A stretch of DNA of 64,000 bases, taken from contig NC_134090.1 of the NCBI RefSeq assembly GCF_000715075.1, positions 49,731,792-49,795,791 on the forward strand. Direction: 5' to 3'. Under the pieces are notes generated by a model. That model saw only the letters and a list, made by a program, of their open reading frames with translations, was not told the origin of the DNA and did not search any database. The stretch comes from Nicotiana tabacum. Lineage: Eukaryota > Streptophyta > Magnoliopsida > Solanales > Solanaceae. Below, piece by piece: positions 1 through 12,669 of the stretch (the first letter of the stretch is position 1; each line of letters begins with the position of its first letter). Position numbers and translations under genes: made by a program.

Positions 1-2149
1 GTTGGGGTCATGTGCTTACATACAAGTATCTCCCCAAAATCCCTTGACCCCATTTGTATGACTACTGATTCTGTGTGTGATCCCATCTTGGGAACTTGAG
101 TTTTGCTTACTACTACAAGTGCTTTCAATCACCTCTATTACTGATTACTTTCAAAATGGACCTACCAGTCCAGTTTTAAATAAACTCTTTTTTTAAAAAC
201 TATGTCAAGCACTCTCACCTACTCTTAAAATCTAGGTTCTGCCCTTCTTGTGTGAGCCTTACCTTGGGACCCTTGAGCTCCTTCTAAACTTGGACACATA
301 AGAGCTGGCCCTTCCACATTGCACTCATTCTATTTGGTTATGCAAATCTGGGTGTGAGCATTGTCCAGGATCCCTTGAGGTCCTTAGAGAACTCTAACGC
401 ACCTAGATATGAGAAAGGCTTTGGAATAATACTGGCATTGAAGTGGTTCATTACATAACTCAGAGAGGAAGTCAAGATCAGGCTTCTTTTGGTTGTAATT
501 TCTTATTTTTGCACTTCTTTGTAATTCAATCATTTGGTCTGTAATAATTTGTAAACAAGTATGGGGTTGGCTAGTGAAAAGGGCTGGGAAATATGCATGT
601 TTTAGCTATCAAAAGGGTAGAAAGCATGTGATTAGGTTTACATTCCTATTTGCGTAATAGAATCCATGCTTAGGAATCATTTCATGCATTAGAAATCATG
701 TTCCTTAGGATTTACACTTACTATCTTCAGCATGTCTGTCTCACTATCATATCACTTAGCAAATCCTGCGTTAAAAATGTGTTAATAACCAATGTTTCTG
801 CAATCATGTTTCTACTGCCATGCATACTTAGAGATCCTGTTTTAGGCTAAACAACACTTACAAACATATTCTCTCTACATATTCTGGAAATCATGTCTTA
901 GACGCTGAAATATTTGTACAAATAGAAATCCTGCTTAAGATTCTGCATATACATCATTTTGTACCTCTTTACATTTAGATACCATGTCTTTAGGATCTTA
1001 TTTATATTCGCTTAAGCACACTAAGGCTAACTACGAATGCATAAAAAGGAATAAAACGATTTCATTTAGTCTTTACAACTAATTGGCCATAATTCTGTGT
1101 GTTGAACACCTAGAACACCATGTTTAGGTAATAAGAATAATCTCCAAATGTCTTAATGATTCTGAATAATCACTAATTACTACTTACGCCTAGGCAAGCC
1201 TTAGGTAATTACTCAAAAAAACTGGAACTGCCTTTGTTTAATTATCAACTGCTACAACCAGCAGGCATGCCTAATTCAGAATTTTTTTCTGAGTTATATA
1301 GTGAATCTAATTCTGACTGAAACGCCCTACTTTAGGATTTTTTAAATTCAGACCTTAACTGTGTTTAAGTCGTTCTATTTAAATGCATTACTTGCAGAGG
1401 TATGTATGAGCCTTCTTACTACTTACATGTTTCCCCTTTAAATGCAGTCCTACGTGTTTTGTATGTCGCCTTAGTTTTTTTACCTTTAAACCTAAGAGTC
1501 AGCCTATAACCTCCCTCTTATAGGAATAGTAGTCCTAAATTCCTCCAGGACTAATAGGAATGGGATGAGTAACAGCATGCAATAGAGGTCGAGACCAATC
1601 CGCGCTTTAATATGGATATGATGACCAGTGCGCTAATACCACGTGTATCCCCTCTTCTGAGGAGTGTCATACCGAGTATTTCATTAAGGTGTCATACTGG
1701 GTATTGCATTGAGGTGATCCATATTACAAACAAACCTATGACCCCTTTTATATTCACAAGCATGTTTAGATTGTAACTCTTTTCAAAACCCTTTTTAATT
1801 GTTTTCCAAACATTTGTGTATTTAAGCTTAAATCCCCTATTACTTGATCCTTTATTTGTTTACTTGTTAATTGCACAAATTCACAAAAAATTATCTGGCC
1901 GGGAACCACACTAGTGGATCCTAAGGGGTGCCTAACACCTTCCCCTTAGGATAATTTCAAGCGCTTACCCAATCCCTGGTTATCAAACATAGTTGTAGTT
2001 GAACATTATAGGTGCCCTAATGCACCTTTAAATCGTTAGGTGGCGAATCTTCAAAAAATCCAATTCCCAACAGGAAATGAATCATTACACCCCATTAATG
2101 TTGAAACCCGGACTCCTCTCCGATGGAAAGGGGAAAAAGGGGCACGACA
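1..2149 (+). repeat. 5' LTR of element A (left end outside window)
   Basis: From about 126 to 2149 this aligns with 45491-47518 at roughly 95% by eye, in the same orientation, with few small indels. The first 125 bases do not match the corresponding part of the 3' LTR. It ends in GCACGACA and is followed within a few bases by a primer-binding-type sequence, as expected of an LTR end. No gene is visible inside it; short open frames here are chance. Confidence 0.8.
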
Positions 2150-2152
2150 GCA

Positions 2153-2170
2153 TAGCAACTCTGCTGGGGA
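2153..2170 (+). other. Primer binding site of element A (Ogre type)
   Basis: TAGCAACTCTGCTGGGGA follows the LTR end after three bases. It resembles the TGGCGACTCTGCTGGGGA-type site common after Ogre LTRs, generally ascribed to a tRNA-Arg (family knowledge from memory). Element E has the equivalent site on the other strand at 50359-50377. Confidence 0.6.
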
Positions 2171-2891
2171 TTTTTAGGTTTTTACCATTTCAGATTGTTC
2201 TTGTGAATTTGTACCCCTCCCTTATGTGCAATTATTTGTTTAATTTTCTTTAAGCATTCAATTAACTGACATATCTTTCTTGTTTCCTTCCTTTATTGCT
2301 GCTTTAAATTATAAAAACTGCTGTATTTATCGCTTTCTTAATGTGCAAATACGTATCAACATGCTTTTAATTATTGCATAATCATGCTCAATATCATACT
2401 CCACTTGTGCCAAACAAATACTATAGCAACGCTTTTAATGAGTGGTTACGCACTTCCTATATCATTATTCCCTAAATTTGGAAAGGCATATTTGCAGTAA
2501 AACTAGTCGATCAGCAATGCAGTTGACAGTTCCGTGCCTTCCCCCTTGAGTTGTCCGCTCAAGGGTACGAGTCTAAAACCCCATAAAAACTTTACTCTGT
2601 TCAAATTGTGAATGCATCATGGTCAAACCTAACCGGGTCAATTATGTTGTCCACATAATGATCCTTTAAGATAGTCTTGTCCAAAGTCCACTGGGTTTCC
2701 CTAAACCCAAATAGACATCATCATGTTCTGTGCATTTATTTGGAGAACTAAAGGCTTCATGCTAATTGTTGATGATAAATAGTCAAGTCTGGTGGGGGTA
2801 GGGTCTAACCCTTTTGTTTTGCAAAATATGAGGCACGATGTCCCCAGTTTCGGTATGATTAGCACGCCCCCACTCTTGCTAGACTGGTGAT
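2171..2891 (+). other. Element A leader, non-coding
   Basis: Untranslated leader between the primer site and the first coding remnant. Around 2510-2580 it contains a stretch (TTGAGTTGTCCGCTCAAGG) that also occurs, reversed, in element E's leader near 49750-49810, which supports common ancestry of A and E. No gene seen. Confidence 0.5.
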
Positions 2892-3136
2892 CAAATGACC
2901 AAATCAATGAGTGGAAAGAGAGGGCCGCTAAAGCTAGCGAAAAGTTGGAATATCTAGAATACAGTCTGCTGGAATTGGAAGGAAAAGTGAGGAAGAGAGT
3001 CACCGACTTCCAGAACGCTGAGGGAAATGAAAGAGAACACCTGGAAAAGGCATTTTTACTGGTAAACCTACGCAAACTAGAGGATCTGATCAACGAGAGC
3101 ATTCAACCTGAGGAAGGTCCTTCTGTGACCAAATAG
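2892..3136 (+). pseudogene. C-terminal coiled-coil remnant of Ogre ORF1 (element A)
   Basis: An open frame of about 80 codons ending in TAG at 3134-3136. The product is highly charged with leucine and isoleucine heptads (for example EYLEYSLLELEGKV), a likely coiled coil. Ogre elements carry an extra ORF1 upstream of gag whose C-terminus is often coiled coil, and its position after the leader fits. The N-terminal domain, seen intact in element E, is absent here, so this is a deleted copy. Identity rests on position and composition only. Confidence 0.45.
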
Positions 3137-3351
3137 ATAGGAATTTATTTTTTCGCCTTATGAATGTAATAAGGCCAATGGCCATTAGTGACTTTTATTT
3201 CTTGCTTATTTAGTGTCGTTTTGGGATTCGCCTATCTTTATTAATAAAATGAGACATTTAGCATTCTAAGTTCTCCAAATTAATTTTTCTCTAGGCCTAC
3301 CTCGGTCACAAAGAGGTTCCCAAATTAGGACACGATTTACATTCCCGCACT

Positions 3352-3623
3352 ATGTGTTTAAATATTGCAATACTTTTCATAATCCTCACTAACTTGATTA
3401 CCTTTTGTTTTTATTTTTGCTTTTATTATTCCCCTCCCCAAAGGTTAGTTCGTGCACTCTGGCATCATCATCTTATTTCACAAGATCCAAAGGCCCTCCA
3501 CCCACTCCTCCTCTTAGTCCCATTAAAGGCAAGAACAAAGGCAAAATGGAAAATTTAAGCAACATCAGGAAGGAGAACATAGTTGAATGGGTAGAGGCCA
3601 CTGATGGCCAGAGTTTGCAGTAG
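3352..3623 (+). pseudogene. Gag N-terminal remnant, element A
   Basis: After about 200 bases of non-coding spacer, a short frame (ATG near 3405, TAG at 3621-3623) encodes a proline/lysine-rich piece ending in ENIVEWVEATDGQSLQ. It resembles the low-complexity N-terminus of Ogre gag. The conserved gag core seen in element E (SLTGDALSWYISQNPKKW) is missing, so the main gag body and the protease have been lost between here and about 3640. Confidence 0.35.
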
Positions 3624-3639
3624 TGAAAAACTTGTTTTT

Positions 3640-5734
3640 AGAGGACAGTGATATGGGTTGTTGTGTTATTCTCGAGGAGGAGGGGGGAAAGGCCCTTCCA
3701 TACAAGCTGTGAGCAGAGGGGCATATCTTAATAATTGGACCATCAGGACAACCAAAGCTCGACGAGCTTCGAGGTAGCAAGGCTAAAACAAGCATCATTC
3801 ACTATTTTATTTACTAAATGATTTTCTTTTCACATTTTTAATTCCCGCAATAAGATATTCAATGTTCAAAACAGTTATTCAACTTATCAAAAACATTTTG
3901 ACTTTTCTTATGAATCAACACTTATTATCGTTATCTCTCATTACTTTACTTATACAGCATTACTATTACTTATCTTGATGAACTAATGACTGTGACATGC
4001 AATGAGACAACACAACAAACGGACATTGATTCAGAGGAGGATGACATACCTAACGAGATTGTTAGAGAAGTTGAGAATTTTGAAAACAGACCTAAGTCCA
4101 ACCTGGACGAGACCGAAACTGTTAACCTGGGAGATGTAGAAAACGTCAAGGAAACACGAATCAACATTCACCAATCGCCATCAGAAAAGAAAGAATGCAC
4201 AGAATTTCTAAAGGAATATGAGGACATATTCTCCTGGTCGTATGATGACATGACTGGTCTGAGTACGTCTATTGTGGCTCACAAACTGCCGATCGATCCG
4301 ACATGTCCATCGGTAAAGCAAAATCTCAGAAAGTTCAAGCCTGATATGAGTTTGAAAATCAAGGAAGAAGTTACCAAGCATGTCACAGCTAAGGTTCTCA
4401 GGGTAGTAGAATACCTGACATGGTTAGCCAACATCGTGTCAGTGCCAAAGAAGGACGGGAAAGTCAGAGTCTGTGTCGACTACTAGGATCTCAACCGGGT
4501 CAGTCCAAAAGACGACTTTCCTTTGCCAAATATACACATCCTGATTGACAATTGCGCCAAGCATGAGCTGCAGTCATTTGTAGATTGCTTCACTGGTTAT
4601 CATCAGATTTGGATGGATGAAGAAGATGATGAGAAAACGGCTTTCATTACGCCGTGGGGAATATACTATTACAAGATGATGTCGTTTGGCCTGAAGAATG
4701 CAGGGGCCACCTACATGAGGGCCATGACTACCATTTTCCATGATATGATACACAAGGAGATAGAGGTATATGTAGATGATGTTATTATCAAATCCAAGAA
4801 GGCCACTAACCACATGGAATATATGAGGAAGTTCTTCAATAGACTGCGGAGGTACAACCTGAAACTAAACCCCGCAAAGTGCACATTTGGGGTTCCTACT
4901 GGGAAATTGCTTGGGTTTATTGTGAGTCGCCGAGGAATAGAACTGGATACATCAAAAGTCAAAAGCCATTCAAGAACTACCACTGCCAAAGAACAAGAAG
5001 AATGTGATGAGTTTCTTGGGAAGGCTCAACTACATCAGCCGATTCATAGCACAGTCTACAGTTATCTGTGAGCCAATCTTTAAGATGTTGAAGAAGGACG
5101 TTGCTACCAAATGGACCGATGACTACCAAAAGGCCTTTGACAGAATCAAGGAGTACCTATCAATACCGCCAGTCTTAGTCCCGATTGAACTAGGTAGACC
5201 CTTACTACTCTACTTTGTAGTGCTAGATGGAGCTTTCGGCTGCGTTCTGGGATAGCATGATGAAACGGGGAGGAAGGAACAAGCCATTTTTTATCTCAGT
5301 AAGAAGTTTACCCCATACGACGCTCGATATTCTCTATTGGAACGCACCTGTTGTGCTTTGACTTGGGTAGCTCAGAAGCTGAGACATTACTTCTGTGCCT
5401 ATACTACATATCTCATATCGAGGATGGACCCTTTGAAGTACATCTTTCAGAAGCCCATTCCCACCGGCAAGCTAGCCAAGTGGCAGATCTTGTTGAGTGA
5501 GTTCCACATTGTTTATGTAACTTAGAAGGTAGTCAAGGGACATGCACTAGCAGATCACCTCGATGAGAATCCCGTGGATGGAGAATACGAACCCCTAAAA
5601 ACATATTTTCCTGATGAAGAGCTATCATTCATAGGAGAAGACATTGCAGAATCCTATGATTGTTGGAGAATGTTCTTCGATAGAGCGGGAAATTTCAAAG
5701 GAGTTGGCATAGGAGCAGTCCTAGTATCAGAGAC
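3640..5734 (+). pseudogene. Element A pol, first part: reverse transcriptase and RNase H
   Basis: The RT region starts near 3986. It includes KEYEDIFSWSYDDMTGL, the VPKKDGKVRVCVDY block and the catalytic YVDD box at 4769-4780, then the thumb and RNase H (YLSKKFTPYDARYSLLERTCCALTW near 5295-5360). A second RNase H-like stretch begins near 5670 and stops at about 5734, where B starts; the reading resumes at 18354. In-frame stops occur at 4484-4486, 5253-5255 and 5523-5525, with a frameshift near 4970-5004. The piece at 3640-3810 is an upstream coding fragment; 3811-3985 is AT-rich and could be the intron known between protease and RT of Ogre elements. Non-functional. Confidence 0.85.
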
Positions 5735-6713
5735 TTTTCCAGCTTAGTATAAATAGAACCTTTTTCCATTTTAGGGCATCAGATATTATCAGCTATTTTC
5801 TGAACTGAGCTACGCTCATGAGAAGACCATATGTAGCCATTTTGGGCATTTTAACTTAGTTTTAATGATAGAATCTCTGTATTTACTTTAGTGTTTAATT
5901 AATATGCCTTTATCTTCATCTATTTCTCTGTTCTTCTCTTCAAGCATGAGTAGCTAAACCCATTAGCTAGGGTTGTGGCTCAACTCGAGTGTGGGTAATT
6001 GATGGGTATTGTGATTTAGGGCTAGATTGATTATGCGTGTTTGTTATTTGGGTCAATTTTATGGTTTAATTTATGAATTGGTGGTTGCAAACACTGGTTT
6101 GTGCTGAGTTGATTTGGCTCTTCTTGAGAAAGAGAGCCTAAGTCTCCAAAATTGACCCAACAAGGAATTGGGATGGACTCAAGAGAATTGATAGTCCCAA
6201 TTAAAGGGATAACCTCGAGAGAGTAATTACCCTACTTGAACCCTAGTTGCTTGAGCAAATTTGCCTACCCATTTGGTCTTGAGAAAGTCAATTGGGCAAA
6301 ATCACTCTCTCTACCGAGAGGTGTGAGAGTGGGTAAAATCGTGCAGCGGTTATAGCATATTTCTCCAATAATGTCAATTGTGCCTTAGAAGCAATTACCC
6401 GTCAATTAGCCACATAGGTGAAAGTCACTACCCTAGTGCCTTTTTATCCATTAGATACAACTTTTAGCAATTCTCGTTTAGCATAATCTAGTTGCATTTA
6501 TAATTAGTAGTTGATAATAGTAGTTTGTTAAAGAAAAACCAAAAATGATTGGAAGTGATATTTGGAACAAATACACAATTCCACTCTAAATAGATACTCG
6601 ACTCCATTCCTAGCTCCCTGTGGAAATCGATCCTGACCCACAAATCGGGTAAAAGCTATTGCGACCCTCTCTTCCTACTTTTTAGTAGTGCAGAGTAGGA
6701 TGCGATTACTTTT
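5735..6713 (+). repeat. 5' LTR of element B, probably 5'-truncated
   Basis: About 96-97% identical by eye to 17371-18353. The repeat begins only about 14 bases before a TATA-like TATAAATA (5749-5756), leaving almost no U3. The right boundary lies just before the primer site; the last few T residues could belong to either side. No gene inside. Confidence 0.8.
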
Positions 6714-6731
6714 TGGCGTCGTTGCCGGGGA
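6714..6731 (+). other. Primer binding site of element B (tRNA-Asp type)
   Basis: TGGCGTCGTTGCCGGGGA directly follows the LTR. It is nearly identical to the tRNA-Asp-type site TGGCGCCGTTGCCGGGGA used by Athila elements (family knowledge). It supports the lineage call made from the coding region. Confidence 0.8.
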
Positions 6732-6827
6732 GCTAACGGTTTTGGCTATCTATTTAGTTAGTTTTGTGTATCGTTCTTCTTTCCTTCTTTGTTACTTACT
6801 TGTTTGTGTTACTACTCAGGTACCAAC

Positions 6828-9480
6828 ATGGCTTTAAACAACGCTAATGACCCTCTTGGAAATGTGATAGTGGGGGAGGAGGTAGATGATCTTGAGCAAG
6901 ATGACGTGCCTCTTGCACCTCAAGGTCAACGGAGAGGCCGGAATGCCAATGCTAATCCAAATGACAATATTCTAGACCCTCCCCCGGTTCTTCCAAGAGT
7001 GTCTCCCAGAGTATTACCGAACCAGGGCTACGCAAGTGCTATTGTCCACCCCGAATCCAGGCGGGCAAATTTCAGATAACCAATGTGATGTTGCCCTTAC
7101 TTGAGCAGTGTGGGTACTTCACGGGCGCTTCAAATCAAAATGCCTACAAATATCTCAAGAGGTTCCTAGATATATGTTGGGGGAGCAAGCAGACGAATGT
7201 ATCCGAGGATGCGCTGAGATTGAGACTTTTCCCGTTCTCACTTCGGGGGAAGGCAGTAGGCTGGCTCGAGAGACTCCCCAACCATTCCATCACAACTTGG
7301 GATGAGTTGGAGGATAAGTTTATTGCCAAATTCTTCTCTCCTAGTCATATGGCGGCACTTCGAGATGAAATATTAGCCTTCAAGCAAGATCCAACGGAAC
7401 CTTTGCATGAGATTTGGGAGCGGTATAGAACGATGGTGAAGGAGTGCCCAAATAATGATATGACCGAGGCTATGATCCAACAAACCTTCTACCGGGGCAT
7501 AAATACTACAAATCAATGCATTATTAACCAATTGTCCAGGGGTAATTTTATGAAGCTTTCTTGTGATGAGTCATGTGAAGTACTTGATGAAATGGCGGAC
7601 ACTTCTTCAGCATGGCAAAGTAGAGCAAATGTGCCTCAAGGTGACCCTATGGTTATCCATTTGCACAAGGAATTGCATGACCACGGGCAAGCGATAGCTG
7701 AGCTTACTACTACTATGAATCAATTGGCTAAGGCGCAGTTGCAACAAGTTCAGAATCCTCGCCAAGTGAATGTCATGGAGGGTGTGACTATGCTTGTCAA
7801 CAAGAGAAGGCAAAGGAGGCAATAAAATCAAGGAAATTCTGAGCAATTTGTTGATGAATATGATGGGTGTCAAAATGATGGTTATGATGACCAAAGTGAA
7901 GAGGTACAATATGTCAACAACTATCAAGGCAATAGAGGCAACTCTTCAAACCAACAATGGCGAACCCAAGAAATTGGGGCAATCAACAACAAGGTGGTGG
8001 CAATAGGAATAACAACAACCAAAACAACAATTGGGGTAATCAAAACAACAACCAAGGCAATTGGAATGGAAATAACAACAATTGGGGCAACAACAACAAT
8101 CAAGGCGGGTGGAACAACAATGGAAACCAAGGCAATCGGGGGCAAGGCTTTCAAAGGCCCCCAATGTACCAACAACCGAACAATCTACCCCCTTTCCCTT
8201 CTCAAGGTCCTAGTTCTTATGGTAATGATATGGATAGAATTGAAATGATGTTCGAGCAGATGATGAAGAGGAATGCGGATTCTGATGCACAGTTAGCTTC
8301 TCACAACACCTCTATCCGAAACTTGGAGGTGCAATTAGGCCAAATCGCTCAGTCATTGAATACTCGCCCAAAGGGTTCTCTACCAAGTGATACGGTAGTG
8401 AACCCAAAGGGTGGGAACAATCATGTTATGTCAGTCACAACAAGAAGTGGGAGAGGCGGTGATGTGAATGCCTCTAAGAAAAAGCAAGTCGTGGATGTTG
8501 ATGTTGAGTTGCAAGATGACGAAGTCCGTTTGGTAGTTGAAGATGTAGTTGATGAAAATGTGAACAATGAAGTGAGGATTGATATTCAAGAAGTCGAGGT
8601 GGAAACCCATAATGATGTGAACCGGTCTAGGGAACACATAATTGACATGCCGGAGCCGGTTGTGCCAAAAGCCAAGGCTCCTTTGCCAAGGCCACCTCCA
8701 CCTTATCCTCAAAGGCTCGCGAAGCAGAAGAATGATAATCAGTTTAAAAAGTTCATTGACATGATGAAGAGCTTATCTATTAGTTTGCCTTTGGTGGAGG
8801 CACTTGAACAAATGTCGGGTTATGCAAAATTCATGAAAGACTTGGTTACAAAGAAGCGTTCTATGGATTGTGAAACTATAAAGATGACTCACCAAGTTAG
8901 TGCTATAGTGCATTCAATGGTCCCGAAGCTTGAAGATCCCGGTGCTTTCACCATTCCTTGCACCATTGGGAGTGCGGATTTTGCCAAGGCTCTATGTGAC
9001 TTGGGAGCTAGTATCAATTTAATGCGCTACTCGGTTTTCAAAACTTTAGGTATCGGGCAACCTAGGCCAACCTCAATAAGACTTCAAATGGCGGATCGAT
9101 CGATGAAGCAACCTTTGGGCATTATTGATGATGTGCTTGTCCGGGTGGACAAATTCATTTTGCCGGCCGACTTTGTCATTTTAGATTGTGAAGTGGACTA
9201 TGAGGTTTCTATTATCTTGGGTAGACCTTTCCTTGCAACGGGGAAGACATTGGTTGATGTTGAAGCGGGTGAACTCACTTTCCGAGTGGGAGATGAAAAT
9301 GTCGTTTTCCATGTTTGCAAGTCTATGAAGCAACCCAATAGCACCGAGGTGTGCTCATTTGTAGACCTTGTCACAACTGTGATTGTGGATGATACCAGTG
9401 CTATGAGCAACGTGGAGGATCCTCTTGTGGCCGTGCTATTAAATCTTGATGTCAATGAGGATGAAAGTAGAGTGGAGTGA
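6828..9480 (+). pseudogene. Element B gag-protease polyprotein
   Basis: Start ATG at 6828, just after an acceptor-like CTACTCAG. Three frames make up the original: 6828-7079, 7085-7825 and 7957-9480. The second holds the retrotransposon gag core (LRLFPFSLRGKAVGWLERLP, then WDELEDKFIAKFF). An Asn/Gln/Gly/Trp-rich stretch follows (7980-8160) with no CCHC knuckle in view. The third frame ends with an aspartic protease carrying DLGAS at 8998-9012 and the ILGRPFLATG flap-to-end motif near 9215. Frameshifts near 7080 and 7830-7957 break it. Gag forms the particle and the protease processes the polyprotein. Confidence 0.85.
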
Positions 9481-9527
9481 GTGAATGACTTACATGGGAT
9501 GGGCTCTTATTCTTAGAGCCTAGAAAA

Positions 9528-12470
9528 TTGTCTTTGGATCTTGAAAACTGGGAAACTTTTGAGGATCCACCGGTGTTGGATTTGAAACCATTTCCTCCAC
9601 ACCTCAGGTATGAATTCTTGGGTTCAAACTCTACTTTACCAGTTATTCTTTCTTCTTGCCTTACTAACATGCAGGTTGAGGCCACTTTGGCGGTGCTTCA
9701 AAAGCAGAAAAGGGCAATTGGATGGACTCTAGCTGACATTCGGGGAATAAGCCCCGCATTTTGTATGCACAAAATTATCTTGGAGGATGATGCAAAGCCT
9801 TCTTTGGAGCACCAACGAAGATTGAACGAGGCTATGCAAGAAGTGGTGAAGAAAAAATGATCAAATGGTTGGATGCCGGGGTTGTGTACCCCATTTCTGA
9901 TAGCTCATGGACTTCTCTGGTGCAATGTGTACCGAAGAAGGGTGGTATGACTGTGGTGACAAATGACAACAATGAACTTATTCCTACTCGGACAGTCACA
10001 GGTTGGAGGGTTTGCATGGACTACCGGAAGCTAAACAAGGTGACCCAAAAGGACCATTTCCCATTGACATTCCTTGACCAAATGCTTGATTGTTTCACGG
10101 AGCGTGCTTTTTATTTCTTTTTGGATGGGTACTCGGGTTATAATCAAATCTTAATTGCCCCAGAGTACCAAGAGAAGACCACCTTTACTTGTCTGTATGG
10201 AACCTTCGCTTTCTCTCGGATGTCGTTCGGATTGTGTAATGCTCCGGCGACATTCCAAAGATGCATGATGGCTATTTTCACCGACATGGTGGAAGATATA
10301 TTGGAGGTCTTCATGGATGATTTCAGTGTGGTTGGTGATTCCTTTGAAGAATGTTTGAGAAATTTGGATAGAGTATTGGCCCGATGTGAAGACATAAACC
10401 TCGTACTCAATTGGGAAAAATGCCATTTCATGGTTGAAGAGGGTATATTGTTGGGTCACAAAATTTCAAAGATGGAATTGAAGTTGACAAAGCCAAGATA
10501 GAGGTGATTTCAAGGCTCCCCTCCCCCCATTTCTGTCAAAGGGGTGAGGAGTTTTCTTGGGCACGCGGGTTTTTATCGGAGGTTTATAAAAGATTTTTCA
10601 AAAGTGGTAAACCCCTTGTGCAAGTTGCTAGAAAAGGATGCAAAGTTTGTGTTCGATGAGGGATGTATGCAAGCATTCGAGCATCTCAAGCTTAAGTTGA
10701 CCACTACCCCAATCATTACCGTACCAAATTGGAGCTTCCCCTTCGAGCTTATGTGTGACGCAAGTGACGTTGTTAGGCTATTTTAGGTCAAAGGATTAAC
10801 AAGATGTTTCATGCGGTGTACTATGTAAGCAAGACCATGAATGAGGCTCAAAGGAACTATACTGTCACCGAGAAAGAGTTGTTGCCTATAGTATTTGTAA
10901 TGGAAAAGTTTCGGCCGTATCTTATGGGGGCCAAGGTCATAGTGCATAGTGCACACCGATCATGCCGCTCTTAGTTACTTGATGACAAAGAAAGACTCTA
11001 AGGCAAGATTGATGTGATGGGTGTTACTACTTCAAGAGTTTGATCTAGAAATTATGGACCGAAAAGGTAGTGAGAACCAAGTGGCGGACCACTTGTCCCA
11101 TTTGGAGGAGGAGGGGAGGCCTTGTGATGGCCTTGAGATCAATGATTCATTTCCCGACGAACAACTCCTTGCGGTGTCAATGAATGATATGCCATGGTTT
11201 GCCGATGTTGCCCATTACCTTGTGACTGGAGTAATCCCGTGTGAGCTCTCTTCTAACCAAAGGAATAAACTCAAGCGGGATAGTTTGGATTTCTATTGGG
11301 ATGAGCCATATTTGTTCAAGATTTGCACGGATGGTGTGATTCGTAGATGTGTCCCGGAGGAAGAACAATTGAGTATCTTAGAGTCTTGCCATTCTTCACC
11401 CTATGGTGGACATCATGGTGGGGTGAGGACCACCTCGAAAGTTCTTAGTTATGGATTCTATTGGCCTACCTTGTTCAAAGATGCGGGTGATTTTGTGAAG
11501 AGGTGTGAAGATTGCCAAAGAGCGGGTGGAATTTCAAAAAGGATGAGATGCCTCTCAATACCATTCTTGAAGTGGATATTTTTTATGTTTGGGGCATCGA
11601 TTTCATGGGTCCATTTGTTAGCTCTTGTGGGAATACTTACATTCTCGTGGTGGTTGACTATGTCTCAAAATGGGTTGAAGTCATGGCTTTGCCTAACAAT
11701 GAAGCTCTGAGTGTTGTTGCATTTCTTAAAAAGAGCATTTTCACAAGGTTTGGCCTCCTCGTGCGATTATTAGTGATGGGGGGTCTCACTTTTGCAATAA
11801 AGCTTTCGACACATTGCTTTCCAAGTACAGTGTCAATCATAAGGTTTCGACCCCTTATCATCCTCAAGATAGTGGTCAAGTGGAAGTCTCCAACAGAGAA
11901 ATCAAAAGTATCTTGTCAAAGACGATCCATGCAAATAGGATCGATTGGTCGAAGAAGTTGGATGACGCTCTATGGGCATATCGGACGGCTTACAAAACTC
12001 CGATTGGGATGTCTCCGTATTGGTTTGTGTTTGGGAAAGCATGCCATCTTCCGGTTGAGTTAGAGCACAAGGCCATGTGGGCTTTGAGGAAGTTGAATCT
12101 TGAATGGGATGTTGCAGCTAATCTTCGTGTTGAACAACTCAATGAACTCGATGAATTTAGATTCCATGTCTACTCCAGTTCGTCCTTGTATAAGGACAAG
12201 ATGAAGTACCTTCATGACAAATATGTTCGTAGAAAGGAGTTCAATGTAGGTGATTTGGTTCTCTTGTTCAACTCCCGGTTACGTCTGTTTCCAGGAAAGC
12301 TCAAATCCAAATGGAGTGGACCGTTTGAAGTTGTGTTTGTGACCCCTTTTGGTGCTCTTGATTTGAAAAACAAAAATGGTGAAGTCTTTAGAGTCAATGG
12401 GCACTGGGTAAAGCATTATCTTGGAAAGTTTGATGACAACCACATGGTGGCACTCCTTTATCTCAAGTGA
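9528..12470 (+). pseudogene. Element B pol: reverse transcriptase, RNase H, integrase
   Basis: Frames run 9528-9860, 9857-10501, 10544-10786, 11021-11710, 11512-12063 and 11814-12470. RT features are VPKKGGM, VCMDYRKLNK, FLDGYSGYNQI and FMDD at 10310-10321. RNase H is broken near 10786 and 10960-11020. The integrase has the HHCC zinc region (ESCHSSPYGGHHGG to [10 protein letters not shown], about 11380-11525), the catalytic core (WGIDFMGPF, about 11595) and a C-terminus ending at TGA 12468-12470. At least five frameshifts, several of one base (for example the A-run at 9850-9858), make it inactive. Confidence 0.88.
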
Positions 12471-12485
12471 TGTGGTGGTAACATA

Positions 12486-12530
12486 CGTCGTGCCGTGACG
12501 TTAAATTAGGCGCTTCTTGGGAGGCAACCC
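12486..12530 (+). other. Conserved two-hairpin block after pol (element B)
   Basis: Fifteen bases after the pol stop lies an imperfect inverted repeat (GTCGTGCCGTGAC), then TTAAATTAGGCGC, then TTGGGAGGCAACCCA, which can fold as TTGGG/CCCA(A). Element D carries two better-preserved copies at 30344-30451. Conservation between two diverged elements just after the stop suggests a structured RNA signal; the role is unknown. Confidence 0.5.
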
Positions 12531-12669
12531 ATGTGTTTTTCTTCTTGTTTACTTTGATCTTCTTTGTAGTATAGGATTGATTTTTGGGCTAACTGGTTAT
12601 GAGATGTTGCAGGGATTGTGTTGATGCAGTGCAAGACATAGTGAAGAAAATGTTCAGTCTCTGAAGTTG

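Noticed and set aside
7924..8175. Minus-strand frame rich in Val/Ile/Ala, looking like a membrane protein
   Set aside because: It is the reverse shadow of the AAC/CAA-rich gag low-complexity stretch.
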